From Gemmobacter denitrificans (GTDB lineage: Bacteria > Pseudomonadota > Alphaproteobacteria > Rhodobacterales > Rhodobacteraceae), in NCBI RefSeq assembly GCF_036964905.1, contig NZ_JBALHR010000004.1, positions 310,001 to 374,000 of the forward strand: DNA of 64,000 bases. Reading direction: 5' to 3'. The notes beneath the pieces were generated by a model. The model was not told the origin of the DNA and ran no database searches. It was given only the letters and a program-made list of their open reading frames with translations. This document shows positions 43,588 to 52,125 of this stretch, piece by piece. Positions within the stretch are counted from its first letter, which is position 1; every line of letters starts with the position of its first letter. Made by a program: the position numbers and the translations under genes.

Positions 43588-44175
43588 ATGCGCCGCGCCG
43601 AAATCCGCCGCACCACCGCCGAAACCGAAATCGCGGTTGCAATCAACCTTGATGGCAGCGGCGCCTATGACATGGCGACGGGCGTGGGCTTTTTTGATCA
43701 CATGCTCGACCAGCTGTCGCGTCATTCGCTGATCGACATGACCGTGCGCTGCAAGGGCGATCTGCATATCGACGATCATCACACGGTCGAAGATGTGGGC
43801 ATCGCGCTGGGTCAGGCGCTGGCGCAGGCCCTGGGCGACAAGAAGGGCATCCGCCGCTATGGCGAATGCACCCTGCCGATGGATGACGCGCAGGTGCGCT
43901 GCGCGCTCGATCTTTCGGCCCGGCCCTTCCTGATCTGGAATGTCCCCTTCCCGACCCAGAAGATCGGCACCTTCGATACCGAGCTGGTGCGCGAATTCTT
44001 TCAGGCCTTCTCCACCCATGGCGGCATCACCCTGCATATCGACATGGTGCATGGCGTGAACAGCCACCACATCGCCGAGGCCGCCTTCAAGGCCGTGGCC
44101 CGCGCCTTGCGCCAGGCGGTCGAAACCGATCCGCGCAAGGCCGATGCCATCCCCTCCACCAAGGGCGCGCTGTAA
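43588..44175 (+). CDS. hisB: Imidazoleglycerol-phosphate dehydratase HisB
   Basis: 195 aa, ATG 43588 with GGGGA upstream. Monofunctional enzyme without the phosphatase half. Two metal-binding signatures: LDIDDHHTVED-type in DLHIDDHHTVEDVGIALGQA and VHGVNSHHIAEAAFKAVARA; also GFFDHMLDQLSRH. Sixth step of histidine synthesis. Heads hisB-hisH-glsA. Confidence 0.98.
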   Translation: MRRAEIRRTTAETEIAVAINLDGSGAYDMATGVGFFDHMLDQLSRHSLIDMTVRCKGDLHIDDHHTVEDVGIALGQALAQALGDKKGIRRYGECTLPMDDAQVRCALDLSARPFLIWNVPFPTQKIGTFDTELVREFFQAFSTHGGITLHIDMVHGVNSHHIAEAAFKAVARALRQAVETDPRKADAIPSTKGAL

Positions 44176-44177
44176 CC

Positions 44178-44816
44178 ATGCTGACAGTTCTGGTTGATTA
44201 CGACAGCGGCAACCTGCATTCCGCCGAAAAAGCCTTTCAGCGCATGGCGCTGGAGGTGGGCGCCGGCGATATTCTGGTGACATCCCGCCCCGAGGATGTC
44301 GCCCGCGCCGACCGAATCGTGCTGCCCGGCGATGGTGCCTTCCCGGCTTGCCGCCGCGCGCTTGGCGAATATGGCGGGCTGTTCGAGGCGATCTCGGATG
44401 CCGTCCGCAGCAAGGGCCGCCCCTTCATGGGCATCTGCGTCGGCATGCAGATGCTGGCGACCTGGGGCCGCGAATATGAAGACACCCCCGGTTTCGACTG
44501 GATCAGCGGTGAGGTGACGCGCATCACGCCCGCCGACCCCACGCTGAAAGTGCCGCATATGGGCTGGAACGATCTGGTGATCGACCACCCGCACCCGCTG
44601 CTCGACGGCGTGCAAACCGGCGATCACGCCTATTTCGTGCACAGCTATGCCGTCCGTGTGGCCAACCCGGCGGAACGCCTCGCCCATGTTGATTACGCGG
44701 GCGATGTGACCGCCATCATCGGCGCGGGCAATATCGTGGGCACCCAGTTCCACCCCGAGAAATCGCAAGCCACCGGCCTGCGCATCATTGCCAATTTCCT
44801 GCGCTGGAAGCCCTGA
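44178..44816 (+). CDS. hisH: Imidazole glycerol phosphate synthase, glutaminase subunit HisH
   Basis: 212 aa class I amidotransferase: VLVDYDSGNLHSAEKAFQRM, oxyanion region VLPGDGAFPACRRAL, nucleophile in MGICVGMQML, His-Glu in GTQFHPEKSQATG. It supplies ammonia from glutamine to HisF, encoded 3.5 kb downstream. It starts two bases after hisB and overlaps glsA by one base. Confidence 0.98.
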   Translation: MLTVLVDYDSGNLHSAEKAFQRMALEVGAGDILVTSRPEDVARADRIVLPGDGAFPACRRALGEYGGLFEAISDAVRSKGRPFMGICVGMQMLATWGREYEDTPGFDWISGEVTRITPADPTLKVPHMGWNDLVIDHPHPLLDGVQTGDHAYFVHSYAVRVANPAERLAHVDYAGDVTAIIGAGNIVGTQFHPEKSQATGLRIIANFLRWKP

Positions 44817-45727
44817 TGGACCTGCAACCGATCCTCGACCGGATCGGGGCCGAGATGCAGGCCGCCCCCGACCGGGGGCGCGTGGCCGATTACATCCCCG
44901 AACTGGCCCGCGTCTCGACCGATCATTTCGCCATGGCCGTCTGCACCGCCGATGGGCAAACCTTCACCACCGGCGCGGCCGAGATGCCCTTCTCGATCCA
45001 GTCGGTCAGCAAGGTCTTCACCCTTGCGCTTGCCCTTGGCCGCCTGGGCGATCAGCTCTGGTCGCGGGTGGGGCGCGAACCGTCGGGGCTGGCCTTCAAC
45101 TCGGTCGTGCAGCTCGAATCCGAAAAGGGCATCCCCCGCAATCCCTTCATCAATGCGGGCGCCCTTGTCGTCACCGACGCCATCCTGCAAGGCCACCAGC
45201 CGCGCGAGGTGTTGGGCGAAATCCTGCGCTTCCTGCGCGAGGCCGCGGGCGAGGATGACATTCACATCAACAAGGCCGTCGCCGCGTCAGAACTGGCGCA
45301 TGGCCACCGCAACCTAGCGCTGGCGCATTTCATGGCCGCCCATGGCAATCTGCGCTGCCCGCCCGAGGCGACCTGCGGCACCTATTTCCACCAATGCGCC
45401 ATCGAGATGAGCGCGCGGCAACTGGCCCGTGCCGGACGCTTTCTGATGAATGCGCCCGGCATGCCGCGCCTTGTGGCGCCTGCCCGCACCCGCCGCATCA
45501 ATGCGCTGATGATGACCTGCGGCCATTATGACGGTTCGGGCGAATTTGCCTATCGCGTGGGCCTGCCCGGCAAATCCGGCGTGGGCGGCGGCATCCTCGT
45601 CATCGCACCGGGCCGCGCCTCCATCGCCGTCTGGTCGCCGGGGCTGAACGCGCAGGGCAATTCGCAACTCGGCACCCTCGCCGTCGAACGCCTCGCGCGG
45701 GCGACGGGTTGGTCAGTTTTTGGCTGA
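44816..45727 (+). CDS. glsA: Glutaminase
   Basis: 303 aa serine-type glutaminase: substrate/nucleophile motif FSIQSVSKVFTLALALGR (S-x-x-K), RNPFINAGALVV, CGTYFHQCAIEMSARQLARA, GVGGGILVIAPGRASIAVWS. It converts glutamine to glutamate and ammonia. Its start overlaps the hisH stop (TGATG), so it is translated with the histidine genes, an unusual partner. Its 3' end overlaps the EamA gene on the other strand by 15 bp. Confidence 0.95.
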   Translation: MDLQPILDRIGAEMQAAPDRGRVADYIPELARVSTDHFAMAVCTADGQTFTTGAAEMPFSIQSVSKVFTLALALGRLGDQLWSRVGREPSGLAFNSVVQLESEKGIPRNPFINAGALVVTDAILQGHQPREVLGEILRFLREAAGEDDIHINKAVAASELAHGHRNLALAHFMAAHGNLRCPPEATCGTYFHQCAIEMSARQLARAGRFLMNAPGMPRLVAPARTRRINALMMTCGHYDGSGEFAYRVGLPGKSGVGGGILVIAPGRASIAVWSPGLNAQGNSQLGTLAVERLARATGWSVFG

Positions 45728-46570
45728 CCGCCGCACCACCGCCCAAAGCCCCACCGCAATCAGCGCAAAACCCGCAACATGCGGCAGGCCCAGCCGCGTG
45801 CCCAGAAAAACCGCGCCCAAAGCGGCGGCGGAGACCGGGATCAGAAAGGTGACCAGCGCCAGATTGACCACGCCCGCGCTGGCCAGCAGCCGGAAATAGA
45901 GCGCATAGGCCAAGGCAGTGGACAAAAGCGCAATCCCCGCCAGCGCGCCCCAGACCGGCAGCCCCGGCATCGGCAAGACCCAGGGCTGATCCACCACCAG
46001 CCAGAGCGGCGCGATCAGGATGGCCGAGGATGCCACCTGCCCGAACCCTGCCTGCAGGGGCTGCAGCCCCATGCCCGCCAGCCGCCGCCCCCAGATGCTG
46101 GCCACCGCATAGCTCAGCGCTGCCGCAAGGCAGGCCAGGAATGCCGGAACCGTCCCGACACCGCCGCCCGCCATCACCACCACGCCTGCAAATCCAAAGC
46201 CGATCCCCGCAACGCGCCGCGCCGTCAGTGCCTCGGCCCCGGCAAGATGGGCCACCACCACGGTCCACAAGGGCGTTGTCGCATTCAGGATCGCGGCAAG
46301 GGCACCGCTGATTTCACCCTGGGCAAAGGCGAACAGCGTGAACGGTATGACATTGTTCAGCAACCCCATCACCGCCAGCGCGCGCCACACTGCCGCGCCG
46401 CGCGGCAGCCGCCCGCCCAGCATCACCGCCAGGCACAGCGCGCCAAGCGCCACCCGGCCAAAGACCACGCTCAGCGCAGGCAGGCCGGTCAGCGCGATTT
46501 CGACAAAGAAGAACGATCCGCCCCATAACAGCGACAGCCCGATCAGCCGCCCCCAATCCGCCAGACCCAT
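45713..46570 (-). CDS. EamA/DMT-family transporter
   Basis: 285 aa from ATG 46570 (MGLADWGRLIGLSLLWGGSF), ten hydrophobic helices in two EamA repeats. The family regions ALAAILNATTPLWTVVVAHL and TALAYALYFRLLASAGVVNL lie at the ends of the repeats. Exports or imports small metabolites across the inner membrane; the substrate is unknown. It lies opposite to the histidine genes and splits them in two blocks. Confidence 0.92.
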   Translation of the reverse strand: MGLADWGRLIGLSLLWGGSFFFVEIALTGLPALSVVFGRVALGALCLAVMLGGRLPRGAAVWRALAVMGLLNNVIPFTLFAFAQGEISGALAAILNATTPLWTVVVAHLAGAEALTARRVAGIGFGFAGVVVMAGGGVGTVPAFLACLAAALSYAVASIWGRRLAGMGLQPLQAGFGQVASSAILIAPLWLVVDQPWVLPMPGLPVWGALAGIALLSTALAYALYFRLLASAGVVNLALVTFLIPVSAAALGAVFLGTRLGLPHVAGFALIAVGLWAVVRRSAKN

Positions 46571-46678
46571 CGCCTGCCCCCCGATTTGACACCTGCGACA
46601 GTCCTGCCCCATTCCCGGCCCGGCTGCGACCCGAAAGCTGCGCAAGAGGCGGTGCCCCGTTCGATGGCATTTGAATCA

Positions 46679-46712
46679 AAAGCACCGGTTTCGCGCGCGA
46701 AACCGGTGCTTT
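46679..46712 (-). terminator. Long palindromic terminator after the DUF2147 gene
   Basis: Perfect 34-bp palindrome (17-bp arms AAAGCACCGGTTTCGCG), followed on the minus strand by TTTTGA. It separates the DUF2147 gene from the EamA gene. Confidence 0.85.
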
Positions 46713-46732
46713 CCTGTCGTCGATGAAGGTCG

Positions 46733-47116
46733 TTACTTGACCTTTTTCCAGGTCTGCGACTTGCAGATCAGCCCGCCCGCCACGCAACCGGCCAGTTTCA
46801 TGGTCTTGCCCGACACTTCGGCCTTGCCGTTATAGATCTTGTCATTCGCGGGCCGCCAGACCTTGCCTTCGTAATTGCCATCCCCCACCGGGGCCATGTC
46901 GATCACGATCTGCTTGCCGACATTGGGCGACGCATAATCGGCACCATCCTTGAAGGCCTGGGTGATCTTGCCGCAAAAGGCCGCGCCGCAGGGCTTGATG
47001 GTGACATGGGCATAGGCCCCTTCATCTTCCTGTGTCTGCCAAACCCCTTCGATCGGATCGGCCATCGCCGCCCCGGCCACCAGTGACAGCGCCGCCGCGA
47101 TCAGAAATTTCCGCAT
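46733..47116 (-). CDS. DUF2147 periplasmic protein
   Basis: 127 aa from ATG 47116, GGAGGA six bases upstream. Signal peptide MRKFLIAAALSLVAGAAMA; then the DUF2147 pattern IEGVWQTQEDEGAYAHVTI, CGAAFCGKITQAF, YEGKVWRPANDKIYNGKAEV, KTMKLAGCVAGGLICKSQTW. A small beta-barrel-like exported protein. The long open frame upstream on this strand, crossing hisA and hisF, is an antisense shadow. The family function is unknown. Confidence 0.88.
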   Translation of the reverse strand: MRKFLIAAALSLVAGAAMADPIEGVWQTQEDEGAYAHVTIKPCGAAFCGKITQAFKDGADYASPNVGKQIVIDMAPVGDGNYEGKVWRPANDKIYNGKAEVSGKTMKLAGCVAGGLICKSQTWKKVK

Positions 47117-47266
47117 GGGTTCCTCCTCCCCTGTTATGGCAGCATGATCCGCATGGGTTGCAGATTCCCGCAAGCATGACGTTGCGGCCCCTGCGCTATG
47201 CTTGGGCCTTGCCGTCACGTCGGCACCATGCGAAACCGCCCCCGTCCAGCCAGAGCGGAGCCCGCC

Positions 47267-47986
47267 ATGATCCTCTACCCCGCCATCGACCTGAAAGACG
47301 GCCAATGCGTGCGCCTGTTGCGCGGTGAAATGTCCGCCGCCACCGTCTTTGGCGATGACCCCGCCGCCCAGGCCGCCAAGTTCGAGGCGGCGGGTTGCGA
47401 ATGGCTCCACCTTGTCGATCTCAACGGCGCCTTCGCAGGCCAGCCGGTGAATGGCGCGGCGGTCGAGGCGATCCTCGCGCGCTGCACCGTCCCCGCCCAG
47501 CTGGGCGGCGGCATCCGCGACATGGCCACCATCGAGATGTGGCTTTCCAAGGGCCTCGCCCGCGTCATCCTCGGCACCGTCGCCGTGGAAAACCCTGCGC
47601 TGGTACGCGAAGCCGCCCGCGCCTTCCCCGGCAAGGTGGCTGTGGGCATTGACGCCCGCAAGGGCTTTGTCGCCACCAAAGGCTGGGCCGAGGAAACCAC
47701 CGTGCAGGCAACCGACCTCGCGCGCAGCTTCGAGGATGCAGGCGTCGCCGCCATCATCTACACCGATATCGACCGCGACGGCGCCATGCAGGGCCCGAAT
47801 ATCGAGGCGACCGAGGCCCTCGCCCGCGCCGTCTCCATCCCGGTCATCGCCTCGGGCGGTGTGTCGCGCATGGAAGACCTGATCGCGCTGCGCGACACCG
47901 GCGTGATCGCCGGAGCCATCTCGGGCCGCGCGCTTTATGATGGCGCGATTGACCTGACCCAGGCGCTGACCACACTCCGGGCCTGA
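47267..47986 (+). CDS. hisA: ProFAR isomerase HisA
   Basis: 239 aa TIM barrel; ATG 47267 with GGAG before. MILYPAIDLKDGQCVRLLRG with catalytic Asp, TVPAQLGGGIRDM, YTDIDRDGAMQGPN with second Asp, VIASGGVSRMEDL. Fourth step of histidine synthesis. It heads hisA-orf-hisF-hisE. Confidence 0.97.
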   Translation: MILYPAIDLKDGQCVRLLRGEMSAATVFGDDPAAQAAKFEAAGCEWLHLVDLNGAFAGQPVNGAAVEAILARCTVPAQLGGGIRDMATIEMWLSKGLARVILGTVAVENPALVREAARAFPGKVAVGIDARKGFVATKGWAEETTVQATDLARSFEDAGVAAIIYTDIDRDGAMQGPNIEATEALARAVSIPVIASGGVSRMEDLIALRDTGVIAGAISGRALYDGAIDLTQALTTLRA

Positions 47987-47989
47987 GCC

Positions 47990-48286
47990 ATGCGCAAATG
48001 GGTTTACGGCATCCTGATCCTCGGGCTGATCCTCTGCTTCAGCCCGCTTCTGGCCGTGATCTGGGCTGTGAACTTCGCCGCGCGCCATGGCTGCGACCTG
48101 CATGAAGGCGGCATCAACCCCTGCCTCGTCGATGGCGCGGATTGGGGCGAAACGCTCTACACCGCCTTCGTCTCGGGCTGGTTCATGCTGCTCACCCTGC
48201 CCGTCGCGGGCATCTTGGGCATTGTTCTTCTGGCCTTCGCGCTTTACGACCTGATCCGCACCCTGAGAGCCAGAGGACGCAGCTGA
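47990..48286 (+). CDS. Small two-helix membrane protein in the his operon
   Basis: 98 aa, starting three bases after hisA and ending three bases before hisF. Hydrophobic helices at about 5-28 (VYGILILGLILCFSPLLAVI) and 64-88 (LLTLPVAGILGIVLLAFALY). The loop between holds two cysteines (GCDLH, NPCLV). The family is not recognised. Its position inside the operon means it is co-translated with hisA and hisF, but no histidine-pathway role is known to me. Confidence 0.75.
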   Translation: MRKWVYGILILGLILCFSPLLAVIWAVNFAARHGCDLHEGGINPCLVDGADWGETLYTAFVSGWFMLLTLPVAGILGIVLLAFALYDLIRTLRARGRS

Positions 48287-48289
48287 GCC

Positions 48290-49051
48290 ATGCTGAAAAC
48301 CCGCATCATCCCTTGCCTTGATGTCGCAGATGGCCGCGTGGTCAAGGGCGTGAATTTCGTGAACCTGATCGATGCGGGCGACCCGGTCGAGGCCGCCAAG
48401 GCCTATGATGCCGCCGGCGCCGATGAGCTCACCTTCCTCGACATCCACGCCACCCATGAAAACCGCGGCACCATGTTCGATCTGGTTACCCGCACCGCCG
48501 AACAGTGCTTCATGCCGCTCACCGTGGGCGGCGGCGTCCGCACGCCCGAAGATGTGCGCGCCCTGCTGCTCGCGGGCGCCGACAAGGTTTCGTTCAACTC
48601 CGCCGCCGTGGCCGATCCCGATGTGGTCGCCCGCAGCGCCGACCGCTTCGGCAGCCAATGCATCGTGGTGGCCATCGACGCCAAAACCGTGGCCCCCGGC
48701 AAATGGGAGATCTTCACCCATGGCGGCCGCAAACCCACCGGCATCGACGCCGTGGACTTTGCCCGCACCGTCGCCACCAAGGGCGCGGGCGAAATTCTCC
48801 TCACCTCGATGGACCGCGATGGCACCAAGGGCGGCTACAACCTGCCCCTCACCCGCGCCATCGCCGATGCCGTCTCGATCCCCGTCATCGCCTCCGGCGG
48901 CGTCGGCACGCTCGACCACCTTGTCGAGGGCGTGATCGAAGGCCATGCCTCCGCTGTGCTGGCCGCCTCGATCTTCCACTTCGGCACCTATACCATCGGC
49001 GAAGCCAAGGCGCATATGGCCGCCGCCGGTATTCCGATGAGGCTGCAATGA
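48290..49051 (+). CDS. hisF: Imidazole glycerol phosphate synthase, cyclase subunit HisF
   Basis: 253 aa TIM barrel: MLKTRIIPCLDVADGRVVKG with catalytic D11, LTVGGGVRTPEDVRALL, KVSFNSAAVADPDV, LTSMDRDGTKGGYN with the second catalytic Asp, PVIASGGVGTLDHL. Uses ammonia from HisH to close the imidazole ring and release AICAR. Overlaps hisE by ATGA. Confidence 0.98.
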   Translation: MLKTRIIPCLDVADGRVVKGVNFVNLIDAGDPVEAAKAYDAAGADELTFLDIHATHENRGTMFDLVTRTAEQCFMPLTVGGGVRTPEDVRALLLAGADKVSFNSAAVADPDVVARSADRFGSQCIVVAIDAKTVAPGKWEIFTHGGRKPTGIDAVDFARTVATKGAGEILLTSMDRDGTKGGYNLPLTRAIADAVSIPVIASGGVGTLDHLVEGVIEGHASAVLAASIFHFGTYTIGEAKAHMAAAGIPMRLQ

Positions 49052-49359
49052 GCGAAATTCACGATCTGGCCGCCACGATCCAATCGCGCAAGGGGGCGGA
49101 CCCCGACAGCAGCTGGACGGCCAAGCTTTTCGCCAAAGGGCCCGAGAAATGCGCCGAGAAATTCGGCGAAGAGGCCATCGAGGCCATCATCGAGGCCGTG
49201 AAGGGCGACCGCGCCAAACTGGTCTCCGAGGCCGCCGATGTGATTTATCACCTGCTCGTCATGCTGACCGCGCGTGATGTGACACTGGCCGAGGTGGAGG
49301 CCGAGCTTGCCCGCCGCGCTGGCACGTCCGGTCTGGAGGAAAAGGCGGCGCGCGGCTGA
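49048..49359 (+). CDS. hisE: Phosphoribosyl-ATP pyrophosphatase HisE
   Basis: 103 aa. MazG-like helices with SSWTAKLFAKGPEKCAEKFG, EEAIEAIIEAVKGDRAKLVS and EAADVIYHLLVMLTARDVTL, carrying the metal-binding Glu/Asp pattern. Second step of histidine synthesis; separate from hisI. Last gene of the block. A weak hairpin CAACC-GACG-GGTTG-TTT (49377-49393) follows. Confidence 0.96.
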   Translation: MSEIHDLAATIQSRKGADPDSSWTAKLFAKGPEKCAEKFGEEAIEAIIEAVKGDRAKLVSEAADVIYHLLVMLTARDVTLAEVEAELARRAGTSGLEEKAARG

Positions 49360-49415
49360 TCTGCCCGCGCAACCTCCAACCGACGGGTTGTTTCGCAGGG
49401 GGCAGGCAGGGGCGC

Positions 49416-50546
49416 TCAGACCGCCGCCTGCAGCACCGCCACCAGATCGTCGGGCGACAGGGGCACCGGATTGCCCTTCATGGAGGAGGAAACCGCCGAA
49501 GCCTCGGCCACCGCCCGAAAATCGGTAGGGGCCAGACCAAGAGCGGTGATCCCCGGCAGACCCTGCTGTCGCGCCCAGAGGGTGAGCGTTTGCGGTGCCT
49601 CTGCCTGTTCGCCACCGAACAGCTGCGCAATGGTGGCGCAGACCCTGTCGATCCGGTCTGAAGGCGCACGGGCACGGTTCATCGCCAGCACAGGCCCCAG
49701 AAGCGTGCCGCAAATCGCACCATGGGCAGCACCCGTCAGCCCGCCGATCACCCCCGCCAGCCCATGCACCGCGCCCAGCCCCGCATTGGCCAGCGCAATC
49801 CCGCCCGTCAGCGATACATGGGCCAGGGCGTCGCGGGCTGCCGGATCTTCGCCCTGCATCAACCGGGCCAGCGCCTGCAATCCCTTGGCAATCGCCGGTT
49901 CTGTCAGCGCATCGGTGAAAGGATTGGCCTTGCAGGACAGATAGGGTTCGATCACCTGCGTCACCGCATCCAACCCCGATGCCAGCGTGGTGGCGCGCGG
50001 GCAATGATCGGTCAGCGCCGGATCGACAATGGCCAGCCGCGCCAGCATCCGGTCATCCCGCAAGCTGACCTTGCGGCCATGATCGGGCACGCCGATCACC
50101 GCGTTCTTGGTGGCTTCGGCCCCGGTTCCTGCCGTGCTGGGCAGGGCCACAAAGGGCAGGGGGGGCACGGTCAGCGGCAGGCCACGGCCCACCACTTCCA
50201 GATGATCCATCGGTCCGCCGGGGGCGGGGATCAGCGCGGCCAGCGCCTTTGCCATGTCCAGCACTGCGCCGCCGCCCAACCCCACCACGACCTGCGGCGC
50301 AAAGCCCCGTGTCTGCTGCAGCGCCGTTTCCAGCTGCGGGAGATCGGGTTCACCGGCGCAGGCCAGCGTTCGGGTTTCGCAGCCCTGCCCGCGCAAGCCC
50401 TGCAGCAGCCATTCGGCCCGTGCGGCATTGGCCCCGTGAACCAGCAAGACCCGCGCTCCAAATCCCGCGATCAGCGCAGGTGCCTTGGCCGCCTCACCCC
50501 GCCCGAACAGGATACGGGCGGGCATCGCAATCGCAAAGCGGGTCAT
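49416..50546 (-). CDS. Iron-containing alcohol dehydrogenase at the end of the glycerol operon
   Basis: 376 aa. NAD-binding region VVVGLGGGAVLDMAKALAAL, FVALPSTAGTGAEATKNAVI, and metal site ASGLDAVTQVIEPYLSCKAN plus GAVHGLAGVIGGLTGAAHGA (three His/Asp ligands). Members oxidise glycerol, 1,3-propanediol, butanol or reduce maleylacetate. The start overlaps the glpK stop by ATGA. The place in the operon suggests a C3-alcohol or aldehyde substrate, but that is inference. Confidence 0.88.
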   Translation of the reverse strand: MTRFAIAMPARILFGRGEAAKAPALIAGFGARVLLVHGANAARAEWLLQGLRGQGCETRTLACAGEPDLPQLETALQQTRGFAPQVVVGLGGGAVLDMAKALAALIPAPGGPMDHLEVVGRGLPLTVPPLPFVALPSTAGTGAEATKNAVIGVPDHGRKVSLRDDRMLARLAIVDPALTDHCPRATTLASGLDAVTQVIEPYLSCKANPFTDALTEPAIAKGLQALARLMQGEDPAARDALAHVSLTGGIALANAGLGAVHGLAGVIGGLTGAAHGAICGTLLGPVLAMNRARAPSDRIDRVCATIAQLFGGEQAEAPQTLTLWARQQGLPGITALGLAPTDFRAVAEASAVSSSMKGNPVPLSPDDLVAVLQAAV

Positions 50547-52027
50547 ACCGCCATCGTCGCGGCCACAGCGCGCCCCCAGCGGGCATACTTGGCCGCGCGC
50601 ACCTCTTCGGCCATGGCCGGGTCAAAGCGCCGTTGCAGCGCCCAGCCCTTGGAAAACTCGGCCGGGGGCGGATAGACACCGGCTTGCAGCCCCGCCAGAT
50701 AGGCGGCCCCAAGCGCGGTGGTTTCGGTCACCACCGGGCGATCCACCGGCGCTCCCAGAATATCGGCCAGGAACTGCATGGCCCAATCGCTGGCCACCAT
50801 GCCGCCATCCACCCGCAAGACCCCATCCGCCGCCGCGCCCCAATCGGCGCGCATCGCCTCCAGCAGATCGCGGGTCTGATAGCCCACGCTTTCCAGCGCA
50901 GCCCGGGCCAGTTCCGCCGGGCCGGAATTGCGCGTCAGCCCATAGACGGCACCACGGCAATCGGGCCGCCAATAGGGCGCGCCAAGGCCGGTGAAGGCGG
51001 GCACCAGCACCACCTCTTGCGCAGGATCGGCCGCTTCGGCCAAGGGCTGGGTTTCCTTTGCTTCGCGGATGATCTTCAAGCCGTCACGCAGCCATTGCAC
51101 CACAGCACCCGCGATGAAGATCGAACCCTCCAGCGCATAGGTCGGTTGGCCGTTCAACTGATAGGCGATGGTGGTCAGCAGGCGGTTCTTTGACGGCACG
51201 CGGTCTGCCCCGGTATTCAGCAGCGCAAAACAGCCCGTGCCATAGGTGGATTTCATCATGCCCGGCGCGAAACAGGCCTGGCCCACCGTGGCGGCCTGCT
51301 GATCGCCCGCGACGCCGGCAATCGGAATTTCCCGTCCGAACAGATCGGCCCGGGTCGTGCCGTAATCCGCCGCGCAATCCTTCACCTCGGGCAAGATCGC
51401 CATGGGCACGCCCAGAAGCGCGCAAAGCTCGGCATCCCACCGCCCTTCGGCGATATTGTACAACATGGTGCGCGAGGCATTGGTGGCATCGGTCGCATGA
51501 ACCCGTCCGCCGGTCAGCTTCCAGATCAGAAAGCAATCGACAGTGCCAAAGGCCAGCTCGCCCGCTTCGGCCCGGTCACGCGCACCGGGAATGTGATCCA
51601 GCAGCCATTTCACCTTGGTGCCGCTGAAATAGGGGTCCAGCAACAGGCCGGTGCGTGCGGTGACCATGGCTTCGTGCCCGGCATCGCGCAGCGCGGTGCA
51701 GGTATCGGCGGTGCGGCGATCCTGCCAGACAATCGCATTATGGATGGGCTGGCCCGTCGCCCGATCCCAGATCAGCGTGGTTTCGCGCTGATTGGTGATG
51801 CCGATGGCCGCAATCATTGCCACATCCACCCCGGCCTTTTCGATCACCGCCCGCGCGGTACCCGCCACGGTGGACCACAGATCAGCCGGATCGTGCTCCA
51901 CCCAGCCGGGCCGGGGATAGTGCTGCGGAAACTCTTCTTGCGCGACAGCTACCACATGGCGGTCGGCGTCGAACAGGATGGCGCGGCTGGATGTGGTGCC
52001 CTGATCAATGGCAAGGATATGGGTCAT
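50543..52027 (-). CDS. glpK: Glycerol kinase
   Basis: 494 aa from ATG 52027, AAAAGG before. FGGY kinase: ILAIDQGTTSSRAILFDADR, NAIVWQDRRTADTC, GVAGDQQAATVGQACFAPGM, MKSTYGTGCFALLNTG, EGSIFIAGAVVQWLRDGL, LRVDGGMVASDWAMQFLADI. Phosphorylates glycerol brought in by GlpPQSTV to glycerol 3-phosphate, which GlpD then oxidises. Confidence 0.97.
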   Translation of the reverse strand: MTHILAIDQGTTSSRAILFDADRHVVAVAQEEFPQHYPRPGWVEHDPADLWSTVAGTARAVIEKAGVDVAMIAAIGITNQRETTLIWDRATGQPIHNAIVWQDRRTADTCTALRDAGHEAMVTARTGLLLDPYFSGTKVKWLLDHIPGARDRAEAGELAFGTVDCFLIWKLTGGRVHATDATNASRTMLYNIAEGRWDAELCALLGVPMAILPEVKDCAADYGTTRADLFGREIPIAGVAGDQQAATVGQACFAPGMMKSTYGTGCFALLNTGADRVPSKNRLLTTIAYQLNGQPTYALEGSIFIAGAVVQWLRDGLKIIREAKETQPLAEAADPAQEVVLVPAFTGLGAPYWRPDCRGAVYGLTRNSGPAELARAALESVGYQTRDLLEAMRADWGAAADGVLRVDGGMVASDWAMQFLADILGAPVDRPVVTETTALGAAYLAGLQAGVYPPPAEFSKGWALQRRFDPAMAEEVRAAKYARWGRAVAATMAV

Positions 52028-52125
52028 GGAGAGCCTTTTCGTCGGTCGGGCCGGGGCAGGACGCGGGTCCGGCCCGGGGCAGCTACAGCGCCGGCAATGG
52101 ACCGGCGCCGGATGGTGCGTCGGGA

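Noticed and set aside
46733..49048. Very long minus-strand open frame across the histidine genes
   Set aside because: It is antisense to hisA, the 98-aa gene and hisF, with a His/Gly/Asp-rich composition typical of shadow frames; only its last 127 codons (DUF2147) have a signal peptide, ribosome site and family match.
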